Shown in pieces: positions 42,174 to 51,135 of a DNA stretch of 64,000 nucleotides. The stretch lies in NCBI GenBank assembly GCA_946536225.1, contig CAMNEE010000001.1, positions 124,001 through 188,000 on the forward strand, read 5' to 3'. The translations under genes were made by a program, and so were the position numbers. Within the stretch, counting starts at the first letter, position 1. Every line of letters starts with the position of its first letter. The stretch comes from UBA6985 sp946536225 (GTDB taxonomy: Bacteria; Bacillota_I; Bacilli_A; RF39; UBA660). The notes under the pieces were generated by a model that searched no databases, was not told where the DNA came from, and was given only the letters and a program-made list of their open reading frames with translations.

Positions 42174-43820
42174 ATGACAAATAAAGACTTAGCAGAATTT
42201 ATGTTTCCCGATATTACTGAAACAATTGAAGATTTAGAAAAGAAGTATCCTGAAAGACCTGAAGGAACTGTTGTAACAAGATATGCTCCAAGTCCAACTG
42301 GATTTATGCATATTGGTAATTTTTATTCAGTTGTTGTTGACTATGTAATTGCTAAGAGAAATAATGGAGTTTTCTATTTAAGAAATGAAGATACTGATCA
42401 AGCAAGAGAAGTTGAAGGTGCTGTTGAATATATTAGACACGTACTTGATCATTATAATTTAAATCCAGATGAATATGAAGAAAAGGGAGGAGTTACAGTA
42501 GGTAACTATGGACCTTATATTCAATCTGAAAGAAAAAATATATATAAAGTATTTATTAAACAATTAATATCTGAAGGAAAAGCATATCCATGTTTTATGA
42601 CTCAAGAAGAAATGAATGTTATTCGTCAAAATCAAACTGCAGCTAAGATGCGTGTTGGTATCTATGGTAAGTTTGCTAAAAGTAGAAATCTAACACCAGA
42701 TGAAGCAGCAGAAAAGATTAAAAACGGAGAACAATTTACAGTAAGACTAAAGAGTGAAGGAAACTTTAATCGTACATTTATATTTAATGATTTAGCAAAT
42801 GGTGAAATGAAGTTACATGAAAATGATAATGATACAGTTATCTATAAATCATCAACTGAACTTCCAACATATCACTTTGCTCATTTAGTAGATGATCATT
42901 TAATGCGTACTACTCATGTAATTCGTGGACAAGAATGGATGCCATCTGTTCCAGTTCATTATGAATTATTTAAAACATTTGGATATAAAATGCCTAAGTA
43001 TGTACATACTCCTTTAATATTAAAGAAGGATGGAGATCAAATTAGAAAGATATCTAAACGTTTAGACCCAGAAGCAAGAATGACTTATTATGAAGAAAAA
43101 GGATATCCTATTTATGCAGTTATTGAATCAATCATGACTATTGCGAATTCAAATTATGAAGCTTGGAGAGAGGGTCATCCTGATGCACCATTTACAGATT
43201 TTGAATTCAATGCTAAAAAGATGAGTCCATCTGGTGCATTATACGATTTAGATAAACTTGATAATATTTCTAAGAATTATATTTCAAGATTAAATAAAGA
43301 TGAAGTATTTGCTCAACTTGATGAATGGGCTAAACAATATGATGTAGATTTTGATAAAGTATTAAATGAAGATGTTGATTATACAAAAGCTATATTAAAT
43401 ATTGAAAGAGAACAAAAGAAACCAAGAAAAGATTATGCTCATTGGTCAGATGTTAAAGATGCTATTTGGTATATGTATGATGAACTTTATAATCCAACTG
43501 AATATGCATGGGGTAAGATAAATAATATGGATGAAATCAAATCTATATTAAATACTTATATTGAAAAATATTATGATGAAAATGATGATAAAGAAACATG
43601 GTTCAATCATGTTAAAGAATTAACTGATAGCTTAGAAGGTTATACAAGTAATATGAAAGAATATAAGGAAAATCCTGATGCATTCAAAGGTAATGTTGCA
43701 GATGTTTCAACATGTATAAGAGTAGCTTTAACTTCTAAAGATCAAACTCCAGATCTTTATGAAATAATGAGACTTTTAGGAAAGTCTAGAATTATTGATA
43801 GAATAAATAGAATTGCTTAA
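42174..43820 (+). CDS. gltX: glutamyl-tRNA synthetase
   Basis: A 548-residue class I synthetase of the GlnRS/GluRS family. The HIGH-type motif is in YAPSPTGFMHIGN. The KMSKS counterpart is KISKR (residues near 290). The ECDNEN-like zinc Cys set of many GluRS is not evident. It is longer than the ~485-residue Bacillus enzyme, with about 60 extra residues in the C-terminal anticodon-binding half. It charges tRNA-Glu and, in organisms without GlnRS, also tRNA-Gln. It has the most canonical promoter in this part of the window. Confidence 0.92.
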   Translation: MTNKDLAEFMFPDITETIEDLEKKYPERPEGTVVTRYAPSPTGFMHIGNFYSVVVDYVIAKRNNGVFYLRNEDTDQAREVEGAVEYIRHVLDHYNLNPDEYEEKGGVTVGNYGPYIQSERKNIYKVFIKQLISEGKAYPCFMTQEEMNVIRQNQTAAKMRVGIYGKFAKSRNLTPDEAAEKIKNGEQFTVRLKSEGNFNRTFIFNDLANGEMKLHENDNDTVIYKSSTELPTYHFAHLVDDHLMRTTHVIRGQEWMPSVPVHYELFKTFGYKMPKYVHTPLILKKDGDQIRKISKRLDPEARMTYYEEKGYPIYAVIESIMTIANSNYEAWREGHPDAPFTDFEFNAKKMSPSGALYDLDKLDNISKNYISRLNKDEVFAQLDEWAKQYDVDFDKVLNEDVDYTKAILNIEREQKKPRKDYAHWSDVKDAIWYMYDELYNPTEYAWGKINNMDEIKSILNTYIEKYYDENDDKETWFNHVKELTDSLEGYTSNMKEYKENPDAFKGNVADVSTCIRVALTSKDQTPDLYEIMRLLGKSRIIDRINRIA

Positions 43821-43836
43821 TATGCAATTCTTTTTA
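43808..43836 (+). terminator. intrinsic terminator
   Basis: GAATTGC/GCAATTC over the gltX stop, with a 7-base loop and a T-rich tail. Confidence 0.78.
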
Positions 43837-43842
43837 TTTTTA

Positions 43843-43851
43843 TGTTATAGT
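43843..43851 (+). promoter_or_regulatory. extended -10 promoter
   Basis: TGTTATAGT upstream of the DUF3267-like gene. Confidence 0.5.
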
Positions 43852-43871
43852 TATAAGGACAGGGTGATAAT

Positions 43872-44552
43872 ATGAAAAACAAGAAAAAGTATTATTTATA
43901 TACAATGAATATGACAATATTAAATGTTGTTTCAATTATAATTTTCATTGTAGCAGTTTTAATGGTTGCTTTAATAATGAAATTAACTAATTATAACTTA
44001 AGTATTAATAATAAAGAATTTGCTATATTTTATTTATTAATGATTCCTTATTTTATTTTTCATGAAGTACTTCATAGTATTGGTTATGTTATAAATGGGG
44101 CGAACTTTAAGAATATTACATATGGAGTTCATTTAGAAAAAGGAGTTCTTTGTTGTTTAGTTAAAGAAAATGTAAGTAAAAAGAATATCTTGTGGTCTTT
44201 AATCTATCCATTTTTATTTATTGGAGTTATTACTTTAATAATTGGGTTCTTAATTCATAATGCTGGGTTAATATTTTTATCTGTAATGAATATATCTGGT
44301 TGCTCAGGAGATTTGCTTATGTTTAAAGCATTTAGTAAATTAAAAGATTTTGAATATAGTGAATATGATGATCCAACTTCATTTGCTTTATATGGAGATA
44401 AGAGTTTAGAAAACTTGCATATGTATGGTCTAAAATATGTAGGAGTTGCTGATAAGTTAGATAGAACAATTACTAAAAAAATAGATGTTAGTAAAGTTAG
44501 TATAGTAATAACGATTGTATTTATACTTATTGGATTAATAAATTTTATATAG
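43872..44552 (+). CDS. DUF3267-like membrane zinc metalloprotease
   Basis: A 226-residue membrane protein with about five hydrophobic segments. Zinc motif HEVLH at residues 64-68 inside a membrane helix (YFIFHEVLHSIGY) and a second-site Asp at about 147 (SGCSGDLLM), the arrangement of DUF3267 site-2-protease-like enzymes. It probably cleaves membrane-embedded substrates; no substrate is suggested by neighbours. SD agggtga precedes the ATG. Single gene. Confidence 0.82.
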   Translation: MKNKKKYYLYTMNMTILNVVSIIIFIVAVLMVALIMKLTNYNLSINNKEFAIFYLLMIPYFIFHEVLHSIGYVINGANFKNITYGVHLEKGVLCCLVKENVSKKNILWSLIYPFLFIGVITLIIGFLIHNAGLIFLSVMNISGCSGDLLMFKAFSKLKDFEYSEYDDPTSFALYGDKSLENLHMYGLKYVGVADKLDRTITKKIDVSKVSIVITIVFILIGLINFI

Positions 44553-44558
44553 ACAATA

Positions 44559-44592
44559 AAAAAGAGAAGTTTAAAACTTCTCTTATTTTTAT
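44559..44592. terminator. bidirectional terminator
   Basis: AAGAGAAGT/ACTTCTCTT stem with A-run and T-run on the two sides, between convergent genes (43872 and rpmB). Confidence 0.85.
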
Positions 44593-44605
44593 TTATAAAT
44601 ATTAA

Positions 44606-44782
44606 TTAAGCAGCTTGGTTATATTTTTTTAAAGCTTTCCATTCACGGTTTGATAAAGTAACCTTAACTCCATTAACTTTTTTAGTTTGTAAGTTTAAAT
44701 TTTGTTTATGCTTTGTAGCATTTAAGGCGTGACTTCTTCTATTTCCAGTTAATCCTTTTCTTGCTGTTAGTTTAACGGCCAT
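44606..44782 (-). CDS. rpmB: 50S ribosomal protein L28
   Basis: A 58-residue basic protein starting MAVKLTARKGLTGNRRSHAL and ending LKKYNQAA, which matches L28. The central TGNRRSHALNATK is the family signature. An ideal ggaggg lies 7 bp before the ATG. It is a single-gene unit with a strong sigma-A promoter whose -35 lies in the 3' end of the upstream minus-strand gene. In Bacillus rpmB sits close to the prpC-prkC-rsgA-rpe block; here it is 13 kb away. Confidence 0.93.
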   Translation of the reverse strand: MAVKLTARKGLTGNRRSHALNATKHKQNLNLQTKKVNGVKVTLSNREWKALKKYNQAA

Positions 44783-44810
44783 GTTTTTCCCTCCTTAACA
44801 ATTCCAGTTG

Positions 44811-44840
44811 ATTATACCAAAAGAATAGGCGTCTAGTCAA
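44811..44840 (-). promoter_or_regulatory. promoter of rpmB
   Basis: Minus-strand TTGACT, 18-bp spacer, TATAAT. The -35 overlaps the stop region of the upstream minus-strand gene. Confidence 0.75.
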
Positions 44841-45912
44841 CTTTTTTTCTACTTAATATTGGTATTCTTAGCGATTCTTCAGTTTTAAATGCTTCATGTG
44901 CATATTTTGCATCTTCTTTTGATTCCACGTCTTTATCGACAAAGTTTTCAAGAAGTTTTAATGTTTCTAATGCTACATCATCATATACTGCTGCAAGTTG
45001 AGCTTTTGTATATAACGCATTTAATATTTTATGAATCTTATCATCTTTATTTTCTTCGTTTGCTATTCTATAAAAATAATCTTTAATTTGTTGTGCTAAT
45101 GGTTGTAAATATGCTATTTCATATAATGTTGGATATGTTGTAACTCCTAAATTGATTAAATCTTCATAGATAGGTATATTAGATGATTTATTTTTTGCAA
45201 ATGCTCTTTCAAGAGATGGTGTCATATAAATTAGTTTATATTTATATTTTATTAATGCATTTTTAACTGATTTATTTTTACATGTTTCAATATATCTTAT
45301 TAGATATTCATAGAAGTAGGCATTAATAAGTGATTTTCTATAATAAATGGCATCTGAAATTATTTTGTTACTTTCAGTTCTTCTTTCTTCATCACGTTTT
45401 TTCATGTCCATTTCTTCTTTGAATACTTGTTTAATAATTTCTTTAGCATCTAGACCCATTTCTTCAGCTTGTTTTTTAGTTATTAGAATTCTTCTTCCTT
45501 CAGCTTCTATATAAATAGAATATCTAATATTATCATCGACTGTTTTTTCATCTTCTTTAAATGTTTCAGTTCGTCTAAGTTTAATATCTTGTATGTGTGA
45601 ATAAAAACGTTTTATATGGTTTTCTTTACCAAATAATAAAACATCTATTAATTCATCTTCTGTACAATGATTTAAACTTTGAATAAGTAAGTCATAGTTT
45701 TTAAATTCTTCATTTTCAAAGCTACCAAGACTTTTATATTTATCATTACTAAGTTCAATTACAGAGTTAATTAAATCTATTAATTCATCATATTCTTGAG
45801 TATTTTGTTTTCCTTCTAATTCTAAAGAGGCTAGTGAATTATAGATTTTTTCTACTGATTTTTCAAAATCTAATAAATCATTGATTTTTGATGTAACATT
45901 ATTCTTTTTCAT
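44833..45912 (-). CDS. unknown soluble protein
   Basis: A 359-residue charged, mainly helical protein with no signal or membrane segment. A mid-protein segment (KQAEEMGLDAKEIIKQVFKEEMDMKKRDEE) looks like a coiled linker between an N-terminal helical domain and a C-terminal helical domain. It shares general character with the 38898/39717 proteins but I see no firm alignment. Not recognised. SD aggtggg. It is transcribed from a promoter that shares its -35 with dnaE. Confidence 0.72.
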   Translation of the reverse strand: MKKNNVTSKINDLLDFEKSVEKIYNSLASLELEGKQNTQEYDELIDLINSVIELSNDKYKSLGSFENEEFKNYDLLIQSLNHCTEDELIDVLLFGKENHIKRFYSHIQDIKLRRTETFKEDEKTVDDNIRYSIYIEAEGRRILITKKQAEEMGLDAKEIIKQVFKEEMDMKKRDEERRTESNKIISDAIYYRKSLINAYFYEYLIRYIETCKNKSVKNALIKYKYKLIYMTPSLERAFAKNKSSNIPIYEDLINLGVTTYPTLYEIAYLQPLAQQIKDYFYRIANEENKDDKIHKILNALYTKAQLAAVYDDVALETLKLLENFVDKDVESKEDAKYAHEAFKTEESLRIPILSRKKVD

Positions 45913-45935
45913 ATTATCCCACCTAATTTATGGTT

Positions 45936-45964
45936 ATTTTATTGTATTAGTTTCTAATTGTCAA
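45936..45964 (-). promoter_or_regulatory. promoter of the 44833 gene
   Basis: Minus-strand TTGACA (plus 45959-45964), 17-bp spacer, TAAAAT (plus 45936-45941). Confidence 0.72.
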
Positions 45965-45986
45965 TAAATAAGTGGTATTGTATAAT
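45958..45986 (+). promoter_or_regulatory. promoter of dnaE
   Basis: TTGTCA (45958-45963), 17-bp spacer, TATAAT (45981-45986). The -35 is shared with the divergent promoter. Confidence 0.72.
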
Positions 45987-46021
45987 TATTAATAAGAACT
46001 AATGTTTGGAGGCTGATAAAA

Positions 46022-48883
46022 ATGTTTACTAATCTTGGTATAAAAACTGATTATAGTTTGTTTAAAAGTTTAATAAAATTAGATGACTTAATTAAGTATG
46101 CAAAAGATAAAAATATTAAAAGCCTTGGTATTTTAGATGATAACTTATGTGGTTCACATATTTTTATTACAGAGTGTATTAAAAATGATATAAAACCTAT
46201 AGTTGGACTAGATATAACAATAGAGGGTATAAGAATATTTTTATATCCAACTAATATGAAAGGACTTACATTTCTTTTTAAAGTAACTAAAAAACAAATA
46301 GATAATAAACTTTCTTTTAATGATATTATTAATGATAATTTATTATATGTACTACCTTTTGAAAGTGGTAAAGCATTTAAAAGATTAAGTAGTATTTTTA
46401 CTAATTTATATATGTCTTTTAAGAGTGAGGCAGAACTTAATAAAATAAAAACTGTTACTAATAATTATATTTATATAAATGAGACTAAAGCATTTACTAG
46501 TGAACAGAGTAAATATATAAATTACTTATATATGATTGAAAATAATATAAAACTTGGTGAATATGAATTTGTAGATTACTCTAAGAATATAATGAAAGAA
46601 GAAAAATATGATTTAAGCAACTTCGTTAATAAAATAGATTTAAAGATAGAAAAGACAGCTAATCATATTCCTAAGTATGATCCAAATATAAAAGATTCAT
46701 TTGAATATTTATCTAACTTAGCCAACAAAGGGTTAAGTAAGAGACTAAACGGAAATGTTACAAGTGTTTATCAAGATAGACTTAATTATGAATTAGATGT
46801 AATAAATAAGTTAGGTTTTGTAGATTACTTCTTAATTGTATTTGATTATGTTCGTTATGCACTTAAAAATAATATAATGGTTGGATGTGGAAGAGGAAGT
46901 GCGGTAGGTTCTTTAGTTGCATATTCTCTTGGTATAACAAGAATAGATCCAATTGAATATAACTTATTGTTTGAACGTTTCTTAAATCCTGAAAGAGTTA
47001 CTATGCCAGATATTGATATAGACTTTGAAGATGAAAGAAGAGAAGAAGTAGTTCAATATGTAATAGATAAATATGGCGTTAATAATGTAGTTCATATTAT
47101 GACGTATGGAAGACTTACAGCCAAAGAAGTAATTAGAAGTGTTGCTAAGATTAATCACTTAGATGAGAAACTAATTGATAGTATTTCTAATTTACTTGAT
47201 TCTAAAAAGAGTTTAAAAGATAACTTAAATGAAAAGTTAAAAAGTTTAATAAAGAGAAATTCAAGTGTTAGAAAAGTATTTGAAGAGTCTTTATATTTAG
47301 AAGGTATAAAAAATCAAATAGGTATTCATGCTGCTGGTATTGTTATAAGTGATACTGATTTAACGGATAATATACCAGTTATAAAAAATGGAGATGTTTA
47401 TTTATCTGGTTATCAGATGGGTGAACTCGAGTCTTTAGGTCTTCTTAAGATGGACTTCTTAAGCGTTGCAGATTTAACTTTAATAAAAAAGGTAGTTAAT
47501 TTAATTGAGGAAAAAGAAAATATAAAAATAAACATAGATAATATACCTTTAGATGAACCTAAGGTATATGAGTTATTAACTGCTGGTTTAACTGAAGGTA
47601 TATTTCAATTTAAAACTCCTTCAATGAAGAATTATTTAAGAAGAGCGCGTGTTAGTAAATTTGAAGACTTAATCATGGCTCAAGCAATTAATAGACCTGG
47701 ACCAATGAGTAATATACCTGTTTATTTAGCTAGAAAAAATGAAGGAAGAAAAATAGATTATTTATTTCCTGAACTTGAAAGTATTTTAAGTGAAACATAT
47801 GGTATTATGATTTACCAAGAACAAGTTATGCAAGTATTAAGAAGTATTGCTGGTTACTCATATGGGGAAGCAGATGTAATTAGAAGAGCAATATCAAAGA
47901 AGAAACTTGATGTAATAGAAAAAGAAAAGATTAACTTTATTAATAGAAGTGTAGAAAAAGGATTTGATAAAGAAAGATTAGAAAAACTATATAATCAAAT
48001 AGTTGAATTTGCTGATTATGGATTTAATAAATCACATTCAATAGCTTACTCTAAAATTGCTTATCAAATGGCTTATTTAAAAGCACTTTTCCCAGGATAC
48101 TTTTATTTAACTTTACTTAATCAAGGTAGTAGAAAAGAAAGCATTATATATGAAGCAAAAGGAAATAATATATCAATTGTAAAAGCAGATATTAATTTAT
48201 CTTCAAATGAATATGTATATAAAGATAATAGTATTATTTTATCTTTTAAAGCTATAAGAGGTATAACTGACTCAATTGCATCAGCTATAGTTGAAGCAAG
48301 AGGTAATAAAAAGTTTACAGATATATATGATTTCTTTGCAAGAGTTAAAAATATTAATAAAAAGAATTTAACTATATTAATTGAAGCAGGTGTATTTGAT
48401 TCTTTAAATGTAAATCGTGCAACTATAATTAAAAATATAGACTCACTTTTAACATATGGAGACTTAATACAAACTTTATCTAAAGATTTAGTAAGTGAAC
48501 CTGAACTTAAAGAAGTAGAAGAGTATGATGATGTTACTTTAATGAATAAAGAATATGAATTATATGGTTTCTATGTATCTAATCATCCTTGTTCAAAATA
48601 TAATTGTTTTAAACAAAAAGATATTAGAAAATACTATGATAAGTTTATAGAAATGGTTGTATTAGTTGATAGAATTAAAACACTTAAGACTAAAAATAAT
48701 GATGATATGGCATTTATTACTTATGAAGATGAAACTGGAGAAGGGGATGCTGTAGTATTTAAAGAAGCATTTGATAACTTATCTGATATTAAAGAAAAAG
48801 ATTTAGTAAAAATAGTTGGACATGTTGAAAGAAGAATGGATAAGTTCCAATTAGTTATTAAAAGTATAAAAAAGGAAGCATAA
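46022..48883 (+). CDS. dnaE: DNA polymerase III alpha subunit, DnaE type
   Basis: A 953-residue C-family polymerase. An N-terminal PHP-like domain has lost its His motif (KTDYSLFKSLI where a histidine-rich loop is usual). The palm domain carries GRGSAVGSLVAYSLGITRID and the catalytic PDIDIDFED (Asp 330, 332, 334), then NRPGPMSNIP and DYGFNKSHSIAYS. An OB fold (AFITYEDETGEGDAVVF) closes the protein. It is shorter than the ~1,100-residue Bacillus DnaE. In Firmicutes DnaE extends lagging-strand primers before PolC takes over. SD tggagg. Confidence 0.93.
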   Translation: MFTNLGIKTDYSLFKSLIKLDDLIKYAKDKNIKSLGILDDNLCGSHIFITECIKNDIKPIVGLDITIEGIRIFLYPTNMKGLTFLFKVTKKQIDNKLSFNDIINDNLLYVLPFESGKAFKRLSSIFTNLYMSFKSEAELNKIKTVTNNYIYINETKAFTSEQSKYINYLYMIENNIKLGEYEFVDYSKNIMKEEKYDLSNFVNKIDLKIEKTANHIPKYDPNIKDSFEYLSNLANKGLSKRLNGNVTSVYQDRLNYELDVINKLGFVDYFLIVFDYVRYALKNNIMVGCGRGSAVGSLVAYSLGITRIDPIEYNLLFERFLNPERVTMPDIDIDFEDERREEVVQYVIDKYGVNNVVHIMTYGRLTAKEVIRSVAKINHLDEKLIDSISNLLDSKKSLKDNLNEKLKSLIKRNSSVRKVFEESLYLEGIKNQIGIHAAGIVISDTDLTDNIPVIKNGDVYLSGYQMGELESLGLLKMDFLSVADLTLIKKVVNLIEEKENIKINIDNIPLDEPKVYELLTAGLTEGIFQFKTPSMKNYLRRARVSKFEDLIMAQAINRPGPMSNIPVYLARKNEGRKIDYLFPELESILSETYGIMIYQEQVMQVLRSIAGYSYGEADVIRRAISKKKLDVIEKEKINFINRSVEKGFDKERLEKLYNQIVEFADYGFNKSHSIAYSKIAYQMAYLKALFPGYFYLTLLNQGSRKESIIYEAKGNNISIVKADINLSSNEYVYKDNSIILSFKAIRGITDSIASAIVEARGNKKFTDIYDFFARVKNINKKNLTILIEAGVFDSLNVNRATIIKNIDSLLTYGDLIQTLSKDLVSEPELKEVEEYDDVTLMNKEYELYGFYVSNHPCSKYNCFKQKDIRKYYDKFIEMVVLVDRIKTLKTKNNDDMAFITYEDETGEGDAVVFKEAFDNLSDIKEKDLVKIVGHVERRMDKFQLVIKSIKKEA

Positions 48884-48898
48884 AAAACTTCCTTTTTT
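48870..48898 (+). terminator. intrinsic terminator
   Basis: AAAAGGAAG/CTTCCTTTT over the dnaE stop, with a nine-base loop. Confidence 0.83.
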
Positions 48899-48900
48899 GT

Positions 48901-48929
48901 TTGCAAATACTAGTCATATGTATTATAGT
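48901..48929 (+). promoter_or_regulatory. promoter of the GT8 gene
   Basis: TTGCAA, 17-bp spacer, TATAGT, 4 bases after the dnaE terminator. Confidence 0.55.
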
Positions 48930-48960
48930 ATTACTTATTTAAAAGAAGGGGAAGATGGGT

Positions 48961-49926
48961 ATGGATGTATTATATACAGCTAATGATAAATATACTGACA
49001 TAATGTTAACTTCAATGGTTTCTTTAATACATAATGGTGGATTTCAAGATATTACATTCCATATTGTTACTGAAAATTATTCTTATGATGATTATAAAAA
49101 GGTTAGTGACGTTTTAACTAGATATGATAATGTTGATTTATTTTTTTATAATTTAGAAGACTATAATATTGAAGAATTTAATATACCTAAATGGAAGAAT
49201 ACTCAAATAGCTAATGCAAGAGTTTTTTATAACAGAATATTAAGTAATAATCCTAAAGGTGAACAAATATTATATATTGATTCTGATACTTTAATAGTTG
49301 ATAAAATCGATGATATAAGTAAAAAGGAAGAAAATCCAATTTATGCGGTACAAGATTCAATTAAAAAAGATTACTATCATAATTTAGGATTAAATGAGTA
49401 TTACAATTCAGGAGTACTACTATTTAATAGAGATACTTGGAAAGAAAAAAAATTAGATGATAAAATCTATGAATTCTTAGCAAGTCATGATGTAACTAGT
49501 TTTGAGTTTCCTGATCAAGATTTAATAAATATTACATTACAAGATGAAATAGGTAAAATGCCTCTTGAATATAATATATGTGTTTATCCTTTTATGTTTA
49601 ATGAAGCTCAATTTAATCTTTATTATGGAAATGATTTAAGAAGTTACTCTCTACAAGAAATAGATGAAGCACGTAAAAATGCTAAAATAATTCACTTCTA
49701 TGGTACTAATTGTAATAAACCATGGTTAAAAAATAAGATTAATCCATTTAATGAAACTTATAGAGAGTATTTACATGAAGTTAATCCTGAATATGAAATT
49801 AAACCTATTTCAGGTATAGCTGGATTCTTAGCTAATTCTCCAACTCTTTTTTATAACTTATTAGCACTTAGATCTAATATGAAAGAAGATACTGTAAAAC
49901 GTATTAAAAAAAGATGTTTAAAATAG
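48961..49926 (+). CDS. glycosyltransferase family 8 protein
   Basis: About 321 residues. MDVLYTANDKYTDIMLTSM starts the nucleotide-sugar fold. The metal-binding DxD is in LYIDSDTLIVD. YNSGVLLFNRDTW and IIHFYGTNCNKPW are the later GT8 motifs. It transfers a sugar (often galactose or glucose) to lipopolysaccharide-like, teichoic-type or protein acceptors. ATG 48961 is preferred: it lies about 8 bp from aagggga, while ATG 48955 is only 2-3 bp from it. Acceptor unknown. Confidence 0.87.
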   Translation: MDVLYTANDKYTDIMLTSMVSLIHNGGFQDITFHIVTENYSYDDYKKVSDVLTRYDNVDLFFYNLEDYNIEEFNIPKWKNTQIANARVFYNRILSNNPKGEQILYIDSDTLIVDKIDDISKKEENPIYAVQDSIKKDYYHNLGLNEYYNSGVLLFNRDTWKEKKLDDKIYEFLASHDVTSFEFPDQDLINITLQDEIGKMPLEYNICVYPFMFNEAQFNLYYGNDLRSYSLQEIDEARKNAKIIHFYGTNCNKPWLKNKINPFNETYREYLHEVNPEYEIKPISGIAGFLANSPTLFYNLLALRSNMKEDTVKRIKKRCLK

Positions 49927-49932
49927 TATAAT
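49927..49932 (+). promoter_or_regulatory. possible -10 box
   Basis: TATAAT immediately after the GT8 stop, 17 bp before the ATG at 49950. No -35 seen. The gene may equally be read through from the GT8 gene. Confidence 0.35.
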
Positions 49933-49949
49933 TTAATAGGGTGAATTAT

Positions 49950-50129
49950 ATGAAGATTGATTATAAAATAGCAGGCTATTTGCTTATATTTGCATCTATT
50001 TTATTTATTGTTGCAGCAGTGTTTTCTTATTATGAAAAAGATATGGTATTAATGTATTTTTCTATACCTTCTGCTGTTATATTTTTAATCGTTGGTGTAA
50101 TTATGAAATTAAAAGATAAAAGTAAATAA
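49950..50129 (+). CDS. small two-helix membrane protein
   Basis: 59 residues: a short basic start, helix 1 (about 8-27), a YYEKDM turn, helix 2 (about 32-51) and a charged end KLKDKSK. Not recognised. ATG 49950 follows agggtga; an in-frame GTG at 49941 overlaps that SD. The terminator stem includes its last codons. Confidence 0.7.
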   Translation: MKIDYKIAGYLLIFASILFIVAAVFSYYEKDMVLMYFSIPSAVIFLIVGVIMKLKDKSK

Positions 50130-50146
50130 ACTTTTATCTTTTTTTT
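50111..50146 (+). terminator. intrinsic terminator
   Basis: 11-bp stem AAAGATAAAAG/CTTTTATCTTT across the last codons of the 49950 gene, then a T-run. Confidence 0.86.
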
Positions 50147-50196
50147 ACCCAAAAGGTGCGTTTTTATGTATAATAGTACCTTAAAGAGGAAAGTTT

Positions 50197-51117
50197 ATGA
50201 ATGAATATGAAATATATAGAAAATCTTTAGGAAATATACCTGATTTTATAAAGAAATATTTAGAGTTAGATATCATGAAAAGATTAAAAGGAATTAGTCT
50301 TTTATGTGGGATGGATTATGCTAGTAAAGCTGCATATGATTTTCCTTATTATATTTCGAGATATGATCACTCTGTTAATGTGGCTTTAATAACTTGGAAG
50401 TTAACTCATGATAAAACACAAAGTATTGCTGCTTTATTTCATGATATTTCTACACCTGTTTTTTCACATGTAATTGATTACCTTAATAATGATTTAGTTA
50501 AACAAGAGTCTACTGAAGAATTAACTGGTGATATTTTAAGAGAATCAGATGAGTTAAAAGAATGTTTAAAAATAGATAATATTGATATAGAAGATGTTAT
50601 AGATTTTAAAAAGTTTAGCATTGTTGATATTGAAAGACCAGGAGTATGTGCCGATAGAATAGATGGAACTTTATGTTCTGCCATTAATTGGCTTAAGAGC
50701 ACAAATGGTAAAGAATGTGCAAGCATTGTTGATGATTTAATTGTTTCTAAGAATGAATTAGGAGTTAAAGAAATAGCATTTAGAAGTATAGATAAAGCAA
50801 CACTTTTTACTAGACTTAATGATGAAGTTAATAGAGAAACTCATACTAATAATGATAACTATATGATGAATCTTTTAAGTGATATAGTAAAACTTGCATT
50901 AGAAGAAGGTATTACTGACTATAAATCCCTTTTCTATATAACTGAAAGAGAATTCATTGAATGTATAGAAGATAATCTAGATTTAAATGAAGAATTAAAA
51001 GAAAAATGGAATTTATTTAAATCTATTAAAGAAATACCAATTATTAAAATGCCTGATATTAAAAATAAGATAATAAATCCATTGGTGGTAGATAAAAGAC
51101 TTAAAAAAATGTTATAA
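50197..51117 (+). CDS. HD-domain phosphohydrolase
   Basis: A 306-residue protein with the metal motif H58...H82-D83 (YDHSVNVALI, then AALFHDISTPVFSHVIDY) and a later CADRIDGT that supplies the last Asp. The long C-terminal half is like dGTPase/YfbR-type or 5'-nucleotidase HD proteins. It could hydrolyse a nucleotide or other phosphomonoester; the substrate is not readable. SD agagga. The promoter of the next gene overlaps its stop codon. Confidence 0.85.
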   Translation: MNEYEIYRKSLGNIPDFIKKYLELDIMKRLKGISLLCGMDYASKAAYDFPYYISRYDHSVNVALITWKLTHDKTQSIAALFHDISTPVFSHVIDYLNNDLVKQESTEELTGDILRESDELKECLKIDNIDIEDVIDFKKFSIVDIERPGVCADRIDGTLCSAINWLKSTNGKECASIVDDLIVSKNELGVKEIAFRSIDKATLFTRLNDEVNRETHTNNDNYMMNLLSDIVKLALEEGITDYKSLFYITEREFIECIEDNLDLNEELKEKWNLFKSIKEIPIIKMPDIKNKIINPLVVDKRLKKML

Positions 51118-51118
51118 T
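51110..51118 (+). promoter_or_regulatory. extended -10 promoter inside a stop codon region
   Basis: TGTTATAAT covers the stop codon of the HD gene; the next ATG is at 51136. Confidence 0.5.
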
Positions 51119-51135
51119 TAATTAAGGTGATATAT

